DNA of 64,000 bases from Vagococcus bubulae (GCF_003950315.1 NZ_NGJT01000007.1:51024-115023); one strand, 5' to 3'. Numbered from the stretch's first letter, positions 44,941 to 57,544 are shown. Translations and numbers: made by a program. Notes: a model not told the origin generated them from the sequence alone.

Positions 44941-47547
44941 ATGGCAAAAGAAGAAGCAGTAAATAAAAAAAATGATGAACTAAAAAAACTGTCTAATCTA
45001 AGTGTTCGAGAGTTGATGATGGAGTTTCGAACCTCACCTGATGGACTTAGTTCTGAAGATGCCGAAAAACGGCTAGATGAATTTGGTGAAAATAAGGTGA
45101 ATGTGCAAAAGCCCAAACCTTGGTACCGAGTGTTACTTGAGTCCTTTATGGATCCTTTTATCTATGTATTAGCAGCATTACTGGTTGTGTCAGCTTTGAC
45201 AAAAGATTTTGAAGCCGTTCTTGTAATGAGTACAATGATACTGATTAGTGCATTTATTCGATTTGCGCAAGATTTTAAAGCTCAACAAGAATCTTTATCT
45301 TTACAAAATTTAGTGAAGCATACAAGTGCGGTGAAACGTGATGGTGAAATAAAGGAACGACCTATGGAAGATGTGGTTCCTGGTGATATAGTTTATTTAT
45401 CAGCAGGTGATATGATACCAGCTGATGGCGTGTTGATTTGGACGAAAGACTTGTTTGTTAATCAGTCTTCACTAACGGGTGAATCCATGCCAGTTGAAAA
45501 ATTTGAATCGGATAAAGTTGCAGTAGATGTTGATAAGGATACATCTGCAATTGATTTAAGTAATTTAGTTTTTATGGGAACGGATATTTTAAGTGGTCAA
45601 GGTGAAGTGATTATTCTACGAACAGGTCAAGAGACATTCTTTGGAGATATTGCTAAATCAGCTAGTACAGCTAGAGCATTGACTAGTTTTGATCGTGACT
45701 TAAATCGAATTAGTAAATTATTATTAAAAATGGTGACAGTATTGTTTCCTGTTGTCTTTTTGATTAATGGTATTTCAAAAGGAGACTGGACTCAGGCTTT
45801 CTTCTTTGCCATTGCAGTGGCAGTTGGATTGACGCCAGAAATGTTACCAATGATTGTAACAAGTAACTTGGCTAAGGGATCGCAAACACTGGCGAAGAAA
45901 AAAGTCATTGTTAAAGAGTTAAATGCCATTCAAAATTTAGGTTCGATGACTGTTCTTTGTACGGATAAAACAGGAACGATTACAGAAGACCGTGTTGTAT
46001 TAGTGGAACATGTTAGTCCTCTGGGTGATTCAAATCAAAAAGTGTTAGATATGGCATATTTAAATTCTAACTATCAAACAGGTTGGAAAAATCTGATGGA
46101 TCATGCCATTATTAATTATTATGAAACAAATCCAGATAAGATGATCACAGATAAAATAGAAAAAATTGATGAAATCCCTTTTGATTTTTCTAGACGACGT
46201 TTGACTGTAGCACTAAAAAGAGCAGGCCATCAATTGATGATTACTAAAGGGGCAGTTGAAGAGATGGCTGCTATATGTTCATATGTGGAAATTGATGATG
46301 ATATTGTTCCGTTAACAGATGACTTAATTAAACAAATGTCAGATGTGAATAGACGGATGAACGAACAAGGGATGCGCGTCATCACAGTTGCATATAAACG
46401 AGATGTTCATGACACACCAACCTATGCTGTGAGTGATGAGTCAGATATGATTTTAGTAGGATTTGTTGGCTTTTTAGATCCGGCTAAACAATCAGCAGTT
46501 ACTGCCATTTCTTCATTACACCAACATGGAGTTGATGTAAAAGTATTAACTGGAGATAATGAAATAGTCTCTAGAAAAGTATGTAGTGATGTTGGAATCG
46601 AAGTGAATAAATCTTATATTGGAACAGATATAGATGCTATGAGTGAAGATGAGTTAAAAGAAGCCGTGAAAGAAGTCCAATTGTTTGCTAAACTCAATCC
46701 TATGCAAAAGGCCCGTATTATTAATACATTAAAAGAACAAGGTGAAACAGTAGGGTTTATGGGTGATGGCATTAATGATGCACCAGCATTAAGAGCAGCA
46801 GATGTTGGGATTTCGGTTGATACAGCAGCGGATATTACAAAAGAAGCTAGTTCGATTATTTTGTTAGAAAAAAGTTTAGTCGTGTTAGAAGATGGGGTGC
46901 TCGAAGGACGTAAAGTATTTAAAAATATGATGAAGTATATCATGATTACGATTAGTTCAAACTTTGGGAATGTCTTTTCAGTTTTAGTAGCGAGTGCTTT
47001 TTTACCTTTCTTACCAATGCTATCAATTCAGTTATTAATACAGAATTTAGTCTATGATATTTCACAACTTGCTATGCCATGGGATAATGTTGATGAGGAA
47101 CAAATTATGAGACCTGTTAAATTTGATATAAAAAATCTGTTACATTTTACATTATTCATTGGCCCTGTAAGTAGTATTTTTGATATTATAACGTTTGCTG
47201 TTATGTGGTTTGTGATAGGAGCTAATACAGTTGCTCAACAAAGTGTGTTTCAATCTGGTTGGTTTTTAGTTGGATTATTTACCCAAACACTGGTTGTTCA
47301 TGTCATTCGTACAGAAAAAATTCCATTTATTCAAAGTATTGCTAGTCCACCGATGTTGATTATGAGTGCTTTAGCAGTTGGTTCAGGATTATTTATTATT
47401 TTATTTGAACCACTTAGACAAGCGTTCGATTTTGGTGAATTACCAAGTGAATATTGGATTTGGTTGATTATTATTAGTTTTTCTTACTTAATACTACAAC
47501 AGTTAATCAAAAAGCTTTATATTAAAAAATACAACGAATGGGTATAA
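44941..47547 (+). CDS. mgtA: Magnesium-translocating P-type ATPase
   Basis: An 868-residue P3-type ATPase that imports Mg2+ at low supply. It has the actuator loop SLTGESMPVEK, the phosphorylation motif DKTGTITED (Asp342), KGAVEEM (nucleotide-binding), GFMGDGINDAPALRAADVG, and ten transmembrane segments. LTPEMLPMIVT in TM4 is the MgtA type. The ATG at 44941 follows GGAGGA; the in-frame ATG at 44935 is too close to that site. It is monocistronic and the third Mg2+ transporter in the window. Confidence 0.95.
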   Translation: MAKEEAVNKKNDELKKLSNLSVRELMMEFRTSPDGLSSEDAEKRLDEFGENKVNVQKPKPWYRVLLESFMDPFIYVLAALLVVSALTKDFEAVLVMSTMILISAFIRFAQDFKAQQESLSLQNLVKHTSAVKRDGEIKERPMEDVVPGDIVYLSAGDMIPADGVLIWTKDLFVNQSSLTGESMPVEKFESDKVAVDVDKDTSAIDLSNLVFMGTDILSGQGEVIILRTGQETFFGDIAKSASTARALTSFDRDLNRISKLLLKMVTVLFPVVFLINGISKGDWTQAFFFAIAVAVGLTPEMLPMIVTSNLAKGSQTLAKKKVIVKELNAIQNLGSMTVLCTDKTGTITEDRVVLVEHVSPLGDSNQKVLDMAYLNSNYQTGWKNLMDHAIINYYETNPDKMITDKIEKIDEIPFDFSRRRLTVALKRAGHQLMITKGAVEEMAAICSYVEIDDDIVPLTDDLIKQMSDVNRRMNEQGMRVITVAYKRDVHDTPTYAVSDESDMILVGFVGFLDPAKQSAVTAISSLHQHGVDVKVLTGDNEIVSRKVCSDVGIEVNKSYIGTDIDAMSEDELKEAVKEVQLFAKLNPMQKARIINTLKEQGETVGFMGDGINDAPALRAADVGISVDTAADITKEASSIILLEKSLVVLEDGVLEGRKVFKNMMKYIMITISSNFGNVFSVLVASAFLPFLPMLSIQLLIQNLVYDISQLAMPWDNVDEEQIMRPVKFDIKNLLHFTLFIGPVSSIFDIITFAVMWFVIGANTVAQQSVFQSGWFLVGLFTQTLVVHVIRTEKIPFIQSIASPPMLIMSALAVGSGLFIILFEPLRQAFDFGELPSEYWIWLIIISFSYLILQQLIKKLYIKKYNEWV

Positions 47548-47594
47548 AGTGAAAAAACTCACTTTCTTCATAAAAAAACAATAATGTTTTCAAA

Positions 47595-47632
47595 TAAAAA
47601 GAACTCTTTAATAAAAAGGGTTCTTTTTATTT
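47595..47632 (+). terminator. Terminator after mgtA
   Basis: AAAAAGAACTCTT / AAGGGTTCTTTTT with a short loop and a T-rich tail. Confidence 0.8.
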
Positions 47633-47791
47633 TATTTACTTCGAAAGAGATAAACTCTTAATAAGGAGAGAGATAAAGTATATAAGATAGCGTTTTTACT
47701 CCATTTGATATATAACAGTTTTTCGGTAACACTAATACAGTTTTTGTTTTTTTTACATAGAATTTAAATTTGATAGATAAAAAAACTGATA

Positions 47792-47809
47792 AAGTGATAT
47801 TTTTCACTA
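47792..47809. promoter_or_regulatory. Rex-like dyad upstream of pdhA
   Basis: AAGTGATATTTTTCACTA has perfect AGTGA / TCACT arms and matches the Rex consensus TTGTGAAATATTTCACAA at 13 of 18 positions. It sits about 60 nt upstream of the likely -35. Rex senses NADH/NAD and controls fermentation genes. Confidence 0.4.
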
Positions 47810-47865
47810 TGTTTTCACAGCGTTATCCAATGCGGATTTTAAGCGAAAAAATTCGAGCGGATTGC

Positions 47866-47908
47866 TTGCAATGTGAATAAAGTCATGTTAAATTGAATTT
47901 GTCAAATT
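47866..47908 (+). promoter_or_regulatory. pdh operon promoter with dyad at the start site
   Basis: TTGCAA (47866-47871), 16-nt spacer, TTAAAT (47888-47893). The palindrome AATTTG-T-CAAATT (47896-47908) covers the predicted start. The 439-nt gap before pdhA otherwise holds only AT-rich leader sequence. Confidence 0.5.
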
Positions 47909-47920
47909 GAAAAAAAGTAA

Positions 47921-49099
<1,179 letters not shown>

Positions 49100-49102
49100 A
49101 TC

Positions 49103-50080
49103 ATGGCACAAAAAACAATGATTCAAGCAATCACAGATGCTTTAGCAGTAGAACTTGAAGCAAATCAAGATGTATTAGTATTTGGTGAAGATGTTGGTAA
49201 TAACGGTGGGGTATTCCGTGCTACTGAAGGATTACAAGAAAAATTTGGTGTGGATCGTGTATTCGATACACCATTAGCTGAGTCAGGTATCGGTGGTTTA
49301 GCATTCGGTTTAGCTTTAGAAAACTTCCGTCCAGTTGCAGAAATCCAATTCTTTGGTTTCGTATTTGAAGTGATGGATGAAATTATCGGACAAATGGCTC
49401 GTACTCGTTACCGTATGAGTGGTACTCGTAATATTCCAGTTACAATCCGTGCTCCATTTGGTGGTGGTGTTCATACACCTGAAATGCATGCCGATAACTT
49501 AGAAGGGTTAATCGCTCAATCACCAGGTGTACGTGTGGTTATTCCAAGTAATCCATATGATGCAAAAGGATTATTAATTTCAGCTATTCGTGACAACGAT
49601 CCAGTTGTTTTCTTAGAACACATGAAATTATACCGTTCATTCCGTGAAGAAGTTCCAGAAGGTGCTTATACAGTTCCTTTAGATAAAGCAGCTGTAACAC
49701 GAGAAGGAACTGATGTTTCAGTTATTACTTACGGTGCAATGGTTCGTGAAGCAATCAAAGCAGCAGAAGCATTAGAAAAAGATGGTATTTCTGTTGAAAT
49801 CATTGACTTAAGAACAGTTGCCCCATTAGATGTGGACACAATTATTGCCTCTGTTGAAAAAACAGGACGTGTTGTAGTTGTTCAAGAAGCACAAAGACAA
49901 GCCGGAGTTGGCGCTCAAGTTGTTTCAGAAATTTCAGAAAGAGCGGTTCTTTCTTTAGAAGCACCAATCGGACGTGTGTCAGCACCTGATACAGTTTATC
50001 CATTTGGTCAAGCAGAAGGTGCATGGTTACCAAATGCATCAGATATCGAAGCAAAAGTAAGAGAAATTCATTCATTCTAA
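49103..50080 (+). CDS. pdhB: Pyruvate dehydrogenase E1 component, beta subunit
   Basis: A 325-residue transketolase-like subunit that completes the E1 active site. It contains [18 protein letters not shown] and [17 protein letters not shown] near the N-terminus and the C-terminal domain with [21 protein letters not shown]. It starts 3 nt after the pdhA stop, with AAAGGAG inside the pdhA end. The family-typical length and the order alpha-beta-E2-E3 support the assignment. Confidence 0.97.
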   Translation: MAQKTMIQAITDALAVELEANQDVLVFGEDVGNNGGVFRATEGLQEKFGVDRVFDTPLAESGIGGLAFGLALENFRPVAEIQFFGFVFEVMDEIIGQMARTRYRMSGTRNIPVTIRAPFGGGVHTPEMHADNLEGLIAQSPGVRVVIPSNPYDAKGLLISAIRDNDPVVFLEHMKLYRSFREEVPEGAYTVPLDKAAVTREGTDVSVITYGAMVREAIKAAEALEKDGISVEIIDLRTVAPLDVDTIIASVEKTGRVVVVQEAQRQAGVGAQVVSEISERAVLSLEAPIGRVSAPDTVYPFGQAEGAWLPNASDIEAKVREIHSF

Positions 50081-50127
50081 TTAGTTGAAATTAACTGAAT
50101 GCACAACAGAAGGAGAGAAAATAACAG

Positions 50128-51732
50128 ATGGCTTTTAAATTTAAATTACCAGACATTGGTGAAGGTATAGCAGAAGGCGAAATCGTTAAATTGTTTGTTA
50201 AAGAGGGCGATACAATCAACGAAGACGATACATTACTAGAAGTACAAAATGATAAATCAGTAGAAGAAATTCCTTCTCCTGTAACAGGTAAAGTATTAAA
50301 AGTTCTTGTATCAGAAGGAACAGTAGCAAACGTTGGTGATGTGTTGGTAGAAATCGACGCACCAGGACACGAAGATGAAGAAGAAACAATCGCTCCTGCT
50401 GAAGAAGCAGCTGCACCAGCAGCAAGTGCTCCTGCAGCTAGCACAGGTGGCGTATTCCAATTCAAATTACCTGATATCGGTGAAGGTATAGCAGAAGGTG
50501 AAATCGTAAAATGGTTTGTTTCTGCTGGAGATACAATTAACGAAGACGATACATTACTAGAAGTACAAAATGACAAATCAGTAGAAGAAATTCCTTCTCC
50601 TGTAACAGGTAAAGTCGTTAACGTATTAGTACCAGAAGGAACAGTAGCAAACGTTGGTGATGTATTAGTAGAAATCGATGCACCAGGACATAACGATGCG
50701 CCTGCAAGTGCACCAGCTACTGAAGCACCAACAGCATCTACAGCTCCAACTACAAGTGCACCAGCATCAAGTGAGCCAACAGGTAAACCAAGTGCTCGTG
50801 TATTAGCAATGCCATCAGTACGTCAATATGCACGTGCAAAAGGTGTTGATATCACTTTAGTGACACCAACTGGTAAAGGTGGACGTGTGGTTAAATCTGA
50901 TATTGATAACTTTGGTTCAGCTCCAGTAGCTCAATCAGTTGAAAAAGTTGCTGTATCTGAAGAAAAAGTTTCTGTTGCACCAGCTAAAGAAACTGCTAAA
51001 CCAGCAGCACCATTTGTAGGTATGCCTGAAGTTGAAGTTCGTGAAAAAATGACTCCAACACGTAAAGCAATTGCTAAAGCAATGGTAAACAGCAAACATA
51101 CTGCACCTCATGTAACATTACATGATGATGTTGAAGTATCTAAATTATGGGATCACCGTAAGAAATTTAAAGATGTTGCAGCAACAAGAAACACTAAATT
51201 AACTTTCTTACCATATGTTGTTAAAGCATTAACTGCAACTATGCAAAAATTCCCAACATTAAATGCATCAATTGATGACGCAACAAACGAAATTGTTTAC
51301 AAACATTACTATAACATTGGTATTGCAACAGATACTGATCATGGTTTATATGTACCAAACGTTAAACAAGCTAACACTAAGAGCATGTTTGATATTGCAG
51401 ATGAAATTAACGAAAAAGCTGCTTTAGCTATTGAAGGTAAATTAACTGCAGCTGATATGCGTGATGGTACTGTAACAATTAGTAACATTGGGTCTGTTGG
51501 TGGTGGCTGGTTTACACCGGTTATTAACTACCCAGAAGTTGCTATCTTAGGTGTTGGTACTATTACACAACAACCTGTTGTAAATGCAGATGGAGAAATT
51601 GTTGTTGGAAGAATGATGAAATTATCATTAAGCTTTGACCACCGTATCGTTGATGGAGCAACAGCACAAAAAGCAATGAACAATATTAAACGTTTATTAG
51701 CTGATCCAGAATTATTATTAATGGAAGGATAA
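50128..51732 (+). CDS. pdhC: Dihydrolipoamide acetyltransferase E2 with two lipoyl domains
   Basis: A 534-residue core protein of the complex. Order: lipoyl domain 1 (about 2-80, lipoyl Lys43), Ala/Pro/Thr-rich linker, lipoyl domain 2 (about 109-187, Lys150), second linker, E1/E3-binding domain ([20 protein letters not shown], about 222-260), third linker and the catalytic domain ending with FDHRIVDG. The E2 accepts the acetyl group and passes it to CoA. The two lipoyl domains are unusually alike at DNA level. AGGAGAG precedes the ATG. Confidence 0.97.
   Translation: MAFKFKLPDIGEGIAEGEIVKLFVKEGDTINEDDTLLEVQNDKSVEEIPSPVTGKVLKVLVSEGTVANVGDVLVEIDAPGHEDEEETIAPAEEAAAPAASAPAASTGGVFQFKLPDIGEGIAEGEIVKWFVSAGDTINEDDTLLEVQNDKSVEEIPSPVTGKVVNVLVPEGTVANVGDVLVEIDAPGHNDAPASAPATEAPTASTAPTTSAPASSEPTGKPSARVLAMPSVRQYARAKGVDITLVTPTGKGGRVVKSDIDNFGSAPVAQSVEKVAVSEEKVSVAPAKETAKPAAPFVGMPEVEVREKMTPTRKAIAKAMVNSKHTAPHVTLHDDVEVSKLWDHRKKFKDVAATRNTKLTFLPYVVKALTATMQKFPTLNASIDDATNEIVYKHYYNIGIATDTDHGLYVPNVKQANTKSMFDIADEINEKAALAIEGKLTAADMRDGTVTISNIGSVGGGWFTPVINYPEVAILGVGTITQQPVVNADGEIVVGRMMKLSLSFDHRIVDGATAQKAMNNIKRLLADPELLLMEG
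50158..50370 (+). repeat. Lipoyl-domain direct repeat, copy 1
   Basis: The matching copy lies exactly 321 bp downstream. Bases 50218-50294 match 50539-50615 at 76 of 77 positions (only a GAT/GAC difference). Confidence 0.9.
50479..50691 (+). repeat. Lipoyl-domain direct repeat, copy 2
   Basis: Second copy of the in-frame duplication in pdhC, offset 321 bp (107 codons) from copy 1, including the linker phase. Confidence 0.9.
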
Positions 51733-51744
51733 GGTGAATAGTTA

Positions 51745-53151
51745 ATGGTTGTAGGAGATTTCGCATTAGAATTAGATACAGTAGTAATTGGTGCAGGACC
51801 TGGTGGATATGTTGCCGCAATTCGTGCAGCACAAATGGGCCAAAAAGTAGCCATTATTGAAAAAGAATACATCGGCGGCGTTTGTTTAAACGTCGGATGT
51901 ATTCCATCAAAAGCACTAATTAGTGCAGGACACAAATATCAAGAAGCAATGCATTCAGCTATCTTTGGCGTGACTGCTGACAATGTTTCACTTGATTTTT
52001 CTAAAACTCAAGAATGGAAAAACAACCAAGTAGTTGCAAAATTAACTGGTGGTGTTGAATTCTTACTTAAGAAAAACAAAGTAGAAATTATTCGCGGAGA
52101 AGCATTCTTTGTTGATGAAAAAACATTACGTGTTATCGATGGTGACCATGCACAAACTTATTCATTCAATCATGCTATCGTTGCAACAGGTAGCCGCCCA
52201 ATCGAAATTAAAGGATTTAAATTTGGTGGACGTGTTATCGATTCAACTGGTGGATTAAACCTTACTGAAGTTCCTAAAAAATTAGTTATCGTCGGTGGTG
52301 GTGTTATCGGTGCTGAATTAGGTGGAGCTTATGCTAACCTTGGTGCTGAAGTAACTATCCTAGAAGGTTCTCCTCAAATTTTACCAACGTTTGAAAAAGA
52401 CATGGTTAAACTTGTTGAAAAAGAATTCGACAATAAAGGTATCAAAGTTGTCACAAAAGCAATGGCTAAAGAAGCTGTTGACAATGGCGATAGCGTCACT
52501 GTCACTTATGAAGTTGATGGTAAAGAAGAAAAAGTTGAAGCTGATTACGTAATGGTAACTGTTGGTCGTCGTCCAAACACTGATGATTTAGGTTTAGAAA
52601 TCTTAGGTGTTGAAATGACGGATCGTGGATTAGTAAAAGTGGATAACCAAGGACGCACTAACGTGAAAAGTATTTTCGCAATTGGTGACATCGTTCCTGG
52701 AGCTGCTCTTGCTCATAAAGCGAGCTACGAAGCTAAAATTGCTGCAGAAGCCATTGCTGGTGAACCAGTAGCAGTTGATTATCGTGCAATGCCAGCTGTA
52801 GCCTTTACAGATCCTGAATTGGCAACTGTTGGTATGACAGAAAAAGAAGCAAAAGAAGCTGGATTAAACGTGAAAGCATCTAAATTCTCATTAGGTGGAA
52901 ATGGTCGTGCATTATCATTAAACCAAACTGAAGGATTTGTACGTTTAGTGACAACTAAAGAAGACAACGTAATTGTTGGTGGACAAGTTGCTGGTATTAG
53001 TGCGAGTGATATTATTGCAGAAATTGGTTTAGCTGTTGAAGCTGGAATGAATGCTGAAGATATCGCTTTAACTATCCATTCACATCCATCATTATCTGAA
53101 GCTGTTATGGATACAGCAGAATTAGCATTAGGTATGCCAATTCATATGTAA
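51745..53151 (+). CDS. pdhD: Dihydrolipoamide dehydrogenase (E3)
   Basis: A 468-residue FAD flavoprotein that reoxidises the dihydrolipoyl group and reduces NAD. The redox pair is in [15 protein letters not shown], the FAD motif [19 protein letters not shown] is at the N-terminus, the NAD motif [20 protein letters not shown] follows, and the C-terminal [14 protein letters not shown] supplies the catalytic His-Glu. AAGGTG precedes the ATG; the gap to pdhC is 12 nt. It is the last gene of the operon. Confidence 0.97.
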   Translation: MVVGDFALELDTVVIGAGPGGYVAAIRAAQMGQKVAIIEKEYIGGVCLNVGCIPSKALISAGHKYQEAMHSAIFGVTADNVSLDFSKTQEWKNNQVVAKLTGGVEFLLKKNKVEIIRGEAFFVDEKTLRVIDGDHAQTYSFNHAIVATGSRPIEIKGFKFGGRVIDSTGGLNLTEVPKKLVIVGGGVIGAELGGAYANLGAEVTILEGSPQILPTFEKDMVKLVEKEFDNKGIKVVTKAMAKEAVDNGDSVTVTYEVDGKEEKVEADYVMVTVGRRPNTDDLGLEILGVEMTDRGLVKVDNQGRTNVKSIFAIGDIVPGAALAHKASYEAKIAAEAIAGEPVAVDYRAMPAVAFTDPELATVGMTEKEAKEAGLNVKASKFSLGGNGRALSLNQTEGFVRLVTTKEDNVIVGGQVAGISASDIIAEIGLAVEAGMNAEDIALTIHSHPSLSEAVMDTAELALGMPIHM

Positions 53152-53181
53152 TTAAATTTAAGCATTGTTTGTTCGGACGTA

Positions 53182-53213
53182 TAAAGCATCTCTTTTTAGA
53201 GGTGCTTTTTTTA
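53182..53213 (+). terminator. Terminator of the pdh operon
   Basis: AAAGCATCTCT / AGAGGTGCTTT with a 5-nt loop, followed by T7. Confidence 0.88.
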
Positions 53214-53289
53214 TATTCTAAACGTGTATTATTTAAAAAGTTGTGATAAGATAATTTTTTGTGGAAAAGAATTTAGGGGAGGAAAATGT

Positions 53290-54456
53290 GTGTTACTTAG
53301 TATAAAAAAAGATGAATGGATTGGAAATACGCGTGGGGATATATTTGCAGGTTTAGTATCATCTGTTGCGATTTTACCTGAAGTCATAGGATTTGCTATT
53401 ATTGCAGGTGTTCATCCGATGTCAGCATTATTTGCTTCAGCAACAACTCTTTTAGTTATTACATTAACTGGTGGTAGACCAGCCATGGTGTCAGCAGCAG
53501 CAGGATCGATGGCTCTCGTTATAGCGGGATTAGTTAATTCTCATGGCGTTAATTACATGATTGCAGCAACGATTTTAACTGGTGTATTTCAATTTATTTT
53601 AGGTTATTTAAATGTTCATAGATTGATGAAATATATTCCTAAAAGTGTCATGATAGGGTTTGTTAATGGGCTAGCTATTTCAATTTTTTTAGCTCAAACG
53701 CAACAATTACCCGAACAAAATATGTTAGGCTATGTGATGGTTATAGTCAGTATCCTAGCTATTTATTTACTACCAAAAGTGATTAAAGTTGTTCCACCAG
53801 CATTGATTATTATTACAGTCATGACTATTTTATCATTTGTATTTAAAGGAAATTTCTATACAGTGGGAGATTTGGGAGATATGTCATCACTCGATGTATC
53901 ATTCGGCTTGCCACTAGTGCCAATGAATGTAGAAACATTGTGGATAATCTTACCAACAGCCATTTCATTAACGTTCATTGGATTAATGGAAACGTTATTG
54001 ACGATTCCGATTGTGGATGAGATGACAAATTCAACAAGTGATAGTAAGCGTGAAGTAAAAGCACAAGGATTAGCCAATTTTATTACAGGATTATTTGGTG
54101 GTCAGGCAGGTTGTGCGATGATTGGACAAGCTGTTATAAATGTCAAATCAGGAGGTCGAACACGTTTATCTACCTTTGTGTCTGGGTGTACGTTGTTATT
54201 ATTTATTTTTGTACTGGATTCATTGATGGTTGTTATTCCAACTGCTGCATTGATTGGTATTATGATTACAGTTGCGGCTGATACTTTTGATTGGAAAAGT
54301 TTGGAGCTAGTTAAATCATGGGAAATGCTTGAAAGTACTGTGATGGTTGTAACAGTTGCGATTATTGTTTATACAGGCAATTTAGCTATTGGTATTTTTA
54401 GTGGAGTGATACTGAATGCTTTACTGATATTATTGACAAAATTAAATAAAAAATAG
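53290..54456 (+). CDS. SulP-family anion permease lacking a STAS domain
   Basis: A 388-residue SulP protein with about ten to twelve membrane segments (GDIFAGLVSSVAILPEVIGFAIIAG near the N-terminus). Full-length SulP proteins end in a cytoplasmic STAS domain; this one stops directly after the last helix (LNALLILLTKLNKK), as in short SulP forms. Substrate (sulfate, bicarbonate or other anion) is not determined. I place the start at GTG 53290 because AGGGGAGG lies 7 nt upstream; the longer frame starts before that site. Confidence 0.8.
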   Translation: MLLSIKKDEWIGNTRGDIFAGLVSSVAILPEVIGFAIIAGVHPMSALFASATTLLVITLTGGRPAMVSAAAGSMALVIAGLVNSHGVNYMIAATILTGVFQFILGYLNVHRLMKYIPKSVMIGFVNGLAISIFLAQTQQLPEQNMLGYVMVIVSILAIYLLPKVIKVVPPALIIITVMTILSFVFKGNFYTVGDLGDMSSLDVSFGLPLVPMNVETLWIILPTAISLTFIGLMETLLTIPIVDEMTNSTSDSKREVKAQGLANFITGLFGGQAGCAMIGQAVINVKSGGRTRLSTFVSGCTLLLFIFVLDSLMVVIPTAALIGIMITVAADTFDWKSLELVKSWEMLESTVMVVTVAIIVYTGNLAIGIFSGVILNALLILLTKLNKK

Positions 54457-54459
54457 TAA

Positions 54460-54487
54460 AAAGGCAATGATAACATTGTTTTTTTTA
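54460..54487 (+). terminator. Weak terminator after the SulP gene
   Basis: CAATG-ATAA-CATTG followed by ten T residues; a short stem, so efficiency is doubtful. Confidence 0.5.
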
Positions 54488-54565
54488 TTATCATTTATTA
54501 ATAATAGTCGAATGAGGTATAAAAAAACGCTATAATGAAATAAATAGATGATAGGAGGAATTTTT

Positions 54566-55762
54566 ATGTCACATATGAGTCCTAATTTGGAAACGTTCTT
54601 AAATGAAGGATTGGAAAATCTGAAAGAAAAAGGATTGTATTCAACAATTGATGTAGTAGAAGGTGCGAATGGGCCAATTATAGAAATTGATGGGGAGAAA
54701 AAAATTAACCTGGCGTCAAATAACTATCTGGGATTTGCTACGCATCCAGAATTGATTCAAGCAGCTAATGAAGCAACAGAAAAATATGGTGTTGGAGCAG
54801 GGGCTGTTCGTACCATTAATGGAACGCTTGATATCCATCGTGAATTAGAAGAAAAAATTGCTAAGTTTAAAGGGACTGAAGCAGCAATCGCGTTCCAATC
54901 AGGATTTAATTGTAACATGGGAGCTATATCTGCCGTTATGACAAAAGAAGATGCGATTTTATCGGATGCACTGAATCATGCGTCTATTATTGATGGGTGC
55001 CGCTTATCTGGATCTAAGATTATTCGAGTAAATCATTCTGATATGGAAGATTTAGAGAAAAAAGCAAAAGAAGCCGTAGAAAGTGGTTTATATAAAAAAG
55101 TGATGTACATTACTGATGGTGTCTTTTCTATGGATGGTGATGTAGCCAAAATGCCAGAAATTATGGAAATCGCTGAAAAATATGGTTTGATTGTATACGT
55201 CGATGATGCACATGGTTCTGGTGTTTTAGGAAAAGGTGCTGGAACGGTGAAAGAGTTTGGTTTGTCAGATAAAGTTGATTTTCAAATGGGAACATTATCT
55301 AAAGCGATTGGTGTAGTTGGGGGATATGTAGCTGGTAGTCAACAATTGATTGATTGGTTAAAATCCCAAGCACGACCATTTTTATTCTCAACGTCACTGA
55401 CTCCAGGTGCTAGTGCAGCAGTCATAAAAGCATTGGAATTAATGGAAAATGATCCATCTTATGTTGATACATTATGGGAAAATGCCAACTATTTTAAAGA
55501 AAAACTTCAAGCAATTGGTTATGATATTGGCAAGTCAGAAACACCTATCACGCCAGTTATCTTAGGAGATGAAAAACTAGCTCAAGAATTTGCTAAGCGA
55601 CTGATTAACGAAGGGGTATATGTGAAACCAATTGTGTTTCCAACTGTCCCACTTGGTACTGGCCGTGTTAGAAATATGCCAACAGCAGCACATACAAAAG
55701 AGATGTTAGATGAGGCAGTAGCTATATATGAAAAAGTTGGGAAAGAAATGAAAATTATATGA
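54566..55762 (+). CDS. kbl: Glycine C-acetyltransferase (2-amino-3-ketobutyrate CoA ligase)
   Basis: A 398-residue PLP enzyme of the alpha-oxoamine synthase family that converts 2-amino-3-ketobutyrate and CoA to glycine and acetyl-CoA, the second step of threonine catabolism. Seen are [24 protein letters not shown] (PLP aspartate and histidine) and [13 protein letters not shown] (Schiff-base lysine). The start MSHMSPNLE follows AGGAGG at 54553-54558. Its partner tdh lies 1.9 kb downstream with pyrG between. Confidence 0.95.
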   Translation: MSHMSPNLETFLNEGLENLKEKGLYSTIDVVEGANGPIIEIDGEKKINLASNNYLGFATHPELIQAANEATEKYGVGAGAVRTINGTLDIHRELEEKIAKFKGTEAAIAFQSGFNCNMGAISAVMTKEDAILSDALNHASIIDGCRLSGSKIIRVNHSDMEDLEKKAKEAVESGLYKKVMYITDGVFSMDGDVAKMPEIMEIAEKYGLIVYVDDAHGSGVLGKGAGTVKEFGLSDKVDFQMGTLSKAIGVVGGYVAGSQQLIDWLKSQARPFLFSTSLTPGASAAVIKALELMENDPSYVDTLWENANYFKEKLQAIGYDIGKSETPITPVILGDEKLAQEFAKRLINEGVYVKPIVFPTVPLGTGRVRNMPTAAHTKEMLDEAVAIYEKVGKEMKII

Positions 55763-55779
55763 TTTTCACAATTAAATTC

Positions 55780-55819
55780 TTGACGAAAGACTAAAACCCT
55801 TGTATCATACTTTTTGGGC
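55780..55819 (+). promoter_or_regulatory. pyrG promoter and GGGC start site
   Basis: TTGACG (55780-55785), 17-nt spacer, TATCAT (55803-55808). Transcription is expected to start at G55816 with GGGC, the sequence required for CTP-dependent reiterative G addition in pyrG of Bacillus and Lactococcus. Confidence 0.8.
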
Positions 55820-55853
55820 ACTCTTGAAAGATAGAGGCAGATAGACATAAATT

Positions 55854-55897
55854 AAAGCTCCCTTATTCGAATGAATAGGGGGCTTTTCTTTGTTTTT
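55854..55897 (+). terminator. pyrG attenuator terminator
   Basis: AAAGCTCCCTTATTC pairs with GAATAGGGGGCTTTT (one bulge) before a T-rich tail. The 5' arm holds CTCCCTT, which can pair with a poly-G 5' end made at low CTP, so it is an attenuator rather than a simple stop. Confidence 0.8.
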
Positions 55898-55945
55898 TAT
55901 AGAAGTATCTTCCCCAAGTAATACATATGAAAAGAGGCGAATGTT

Positions 55946-57544
55946 ATGACAAAGTACATTTTTGTAACAGGTGGAGTAGTATCTTCAATCGGAAAAGGGA
56001 TTGTAGCAGCATCATTAGGACGATTATTAAAAAATCGTGGATTGAATGTCACGATTCAAAAATTTGATCCCTATATTAACATTGATCCTGGAACAATGAG
56101 TCCTTACCAACATGGTGAAGTATTCGTCACTGAAGATGGGGCAGAAACAGATTTAGATTTGGGTCATTATGAGCGATTTATTGATATTAATTTAAATCAA
56201 CACTCAAATGTGACCACAGGAAAAGTTTATTCTGAGGTAATCAGAAAAGAAAGAAAAGGAGAATACCTTGGTGCAACAGTCCAAGTGATTCCACATATTA
56301 CCAACGAAATCAAAGAAAAAATGATGGCAGCAGCTGACACGAATGAGGCAGATGTGATTATTACTGAAGTTGGTGGAACAGTTGGAGATATTGAGTCCTT
56401 ACCATTTTTAGAAGCATTGAGACAAATGAAGGCAGATGTGGGTAAAGATAATGTGTTATATATCCACACAACATTGATTCCTTATTTAAGAGCAGCAGGG
56501 GAAATGAAAACCAAACCAACACAACATAGTGTGAAAGAATTACGTAGTCTTGGGATCCAACCAGATATTTTAGTCGTTAGAACAGAAGAAGAAGTGCCAC
56601 AAGAAATGAAACAAAAATTAGCTCAGTTTTGTGATGTGCCAGAAGAAGCAGTCATTGAATCAAGAGATGTGAAGACATTATATGATATTCCACTTAATTT
56701 AGAAGCACAAGGATTAGATGATATTGTGTGTGAGCATTTAGGTCTTGAAACGTCTAAAGCAGATATGGCAGAGTGGCAAGAGATGGCAAAACACGTGCTA
56801 AACTTAAAACACAAAACACGTATTGCATTAGTTGGTAAATATGTTGAATTACCAGATGCGTATCTATCAGTGGTTGAAGCTTTAAAACATGCAGGGTATG
56901 AACATGATACAAACATTGAAATTGAGTGGATACAATCAGAAAATGTCACGGCAGAAAATGTTTCTGATTACTTATCAACAGTAGATGGTGTCCTTGTTCC
57001 TGGTGGATTTGGTGATAGAGGGATTGAAGGGAAGATTGAAGCCATTCGTTATGCAAGAGAAAATAATATACCGTTTCTAGGTATTTGTTTGGGAATGCAA
57101 ATGGCCTGTGTTGAGTTTGCAAGAAATGTCTTGATGCTTGAAGGAGCAGACTCAAAAGAAACGGCACCAGAAACACCTTATAATATTATTGATTTAATGT
57201 TAGATCAAGCAGGTGTAGAAGATATGGGAGGAACACTACGATTAGGAGCCTATCCATGTGAATTGAAGCCAGATACTAAAACTCGCGAATTGTACGATAA
57301 TCAAGAGATGATTAGTGAACGCCATCGTCATCGTTATGAATTTAACAACGCATTCCGTGAATCATTTGAAGAAGCGGGAATGGTCTTTTCAGGCGTTTCG
57401 CCAGACAATCGTTTAGTTGAAATAGTTGAAATTCCAGAAAATGATTTCTTTGTTGCTTGCCAATTTCACCCAGAGTTCAAGTCACGTCCAAATAGAAGTC
57501 ATCCGTTATTTAATGGATTTATTAGAGCAAGCTTAAATAACTAA
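55946..57544 (+). CDS. pyrG: CTP synthase
   Basis: A 532-residue enzyme that makes CTP from UTP, ATP and glutamine. The N-terminal synthetase domain (about 1-265) starts [22 protein letters not shown] and binds UTP and ATP; the C-terminal class I glutamine amidotransferase has GGFGDRG and nucleophile Cys381 in LGICLGMQ, with the His-Glu pair in [18 protein letters not shown] precedes the ATG. It is single, controlled by the attenuator upstream. Confidence 0.98.
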   Translation: MTKYIFVTGGVVSSIGKGIVAASLGRLLKNRGLNVTIQKFDPYINIDPGTMSPYQHGEVFVTEDGAETDLDLGHYERFIDINLNQHSNVTTGKVYSEVIRKERKGEYLGATVQVIPHITNEIKEKMMAAADTNEADVIITEVGGTVGDIESLPFLEALRQMKADVGKDNVLYIHTTLIPYLRAAGEMKTKPTQHSVKELRSLGIQPDILVVRTEEEVPQEMKQKLAQFCDVPEEAVIESRDVKTLYDIPLNLEAQGLDDIVCEHLGLETSKADMAEWQEMAKHVLNLKHKTRIALVGKYVELPDAYLSVVEALKHAGYEHDTNIEIEWIQSENVTAENVSDYLSTVDGVLVPGGFGDRGIEGKIEAIRYARENNIPFLGICLGMQMACVEFARNVLMLEGADSKETAPETPYNIIDLMLDQAGVEDMGGTLRLGAYPCELKPDTKTRELYDNQEMISERHRHRYEFNNAFRESFEEAGMVFSGVSPDNRLVEIVEIPENDFFVACQFHPEFKSRPNRSHPLFNGFIRASLNN

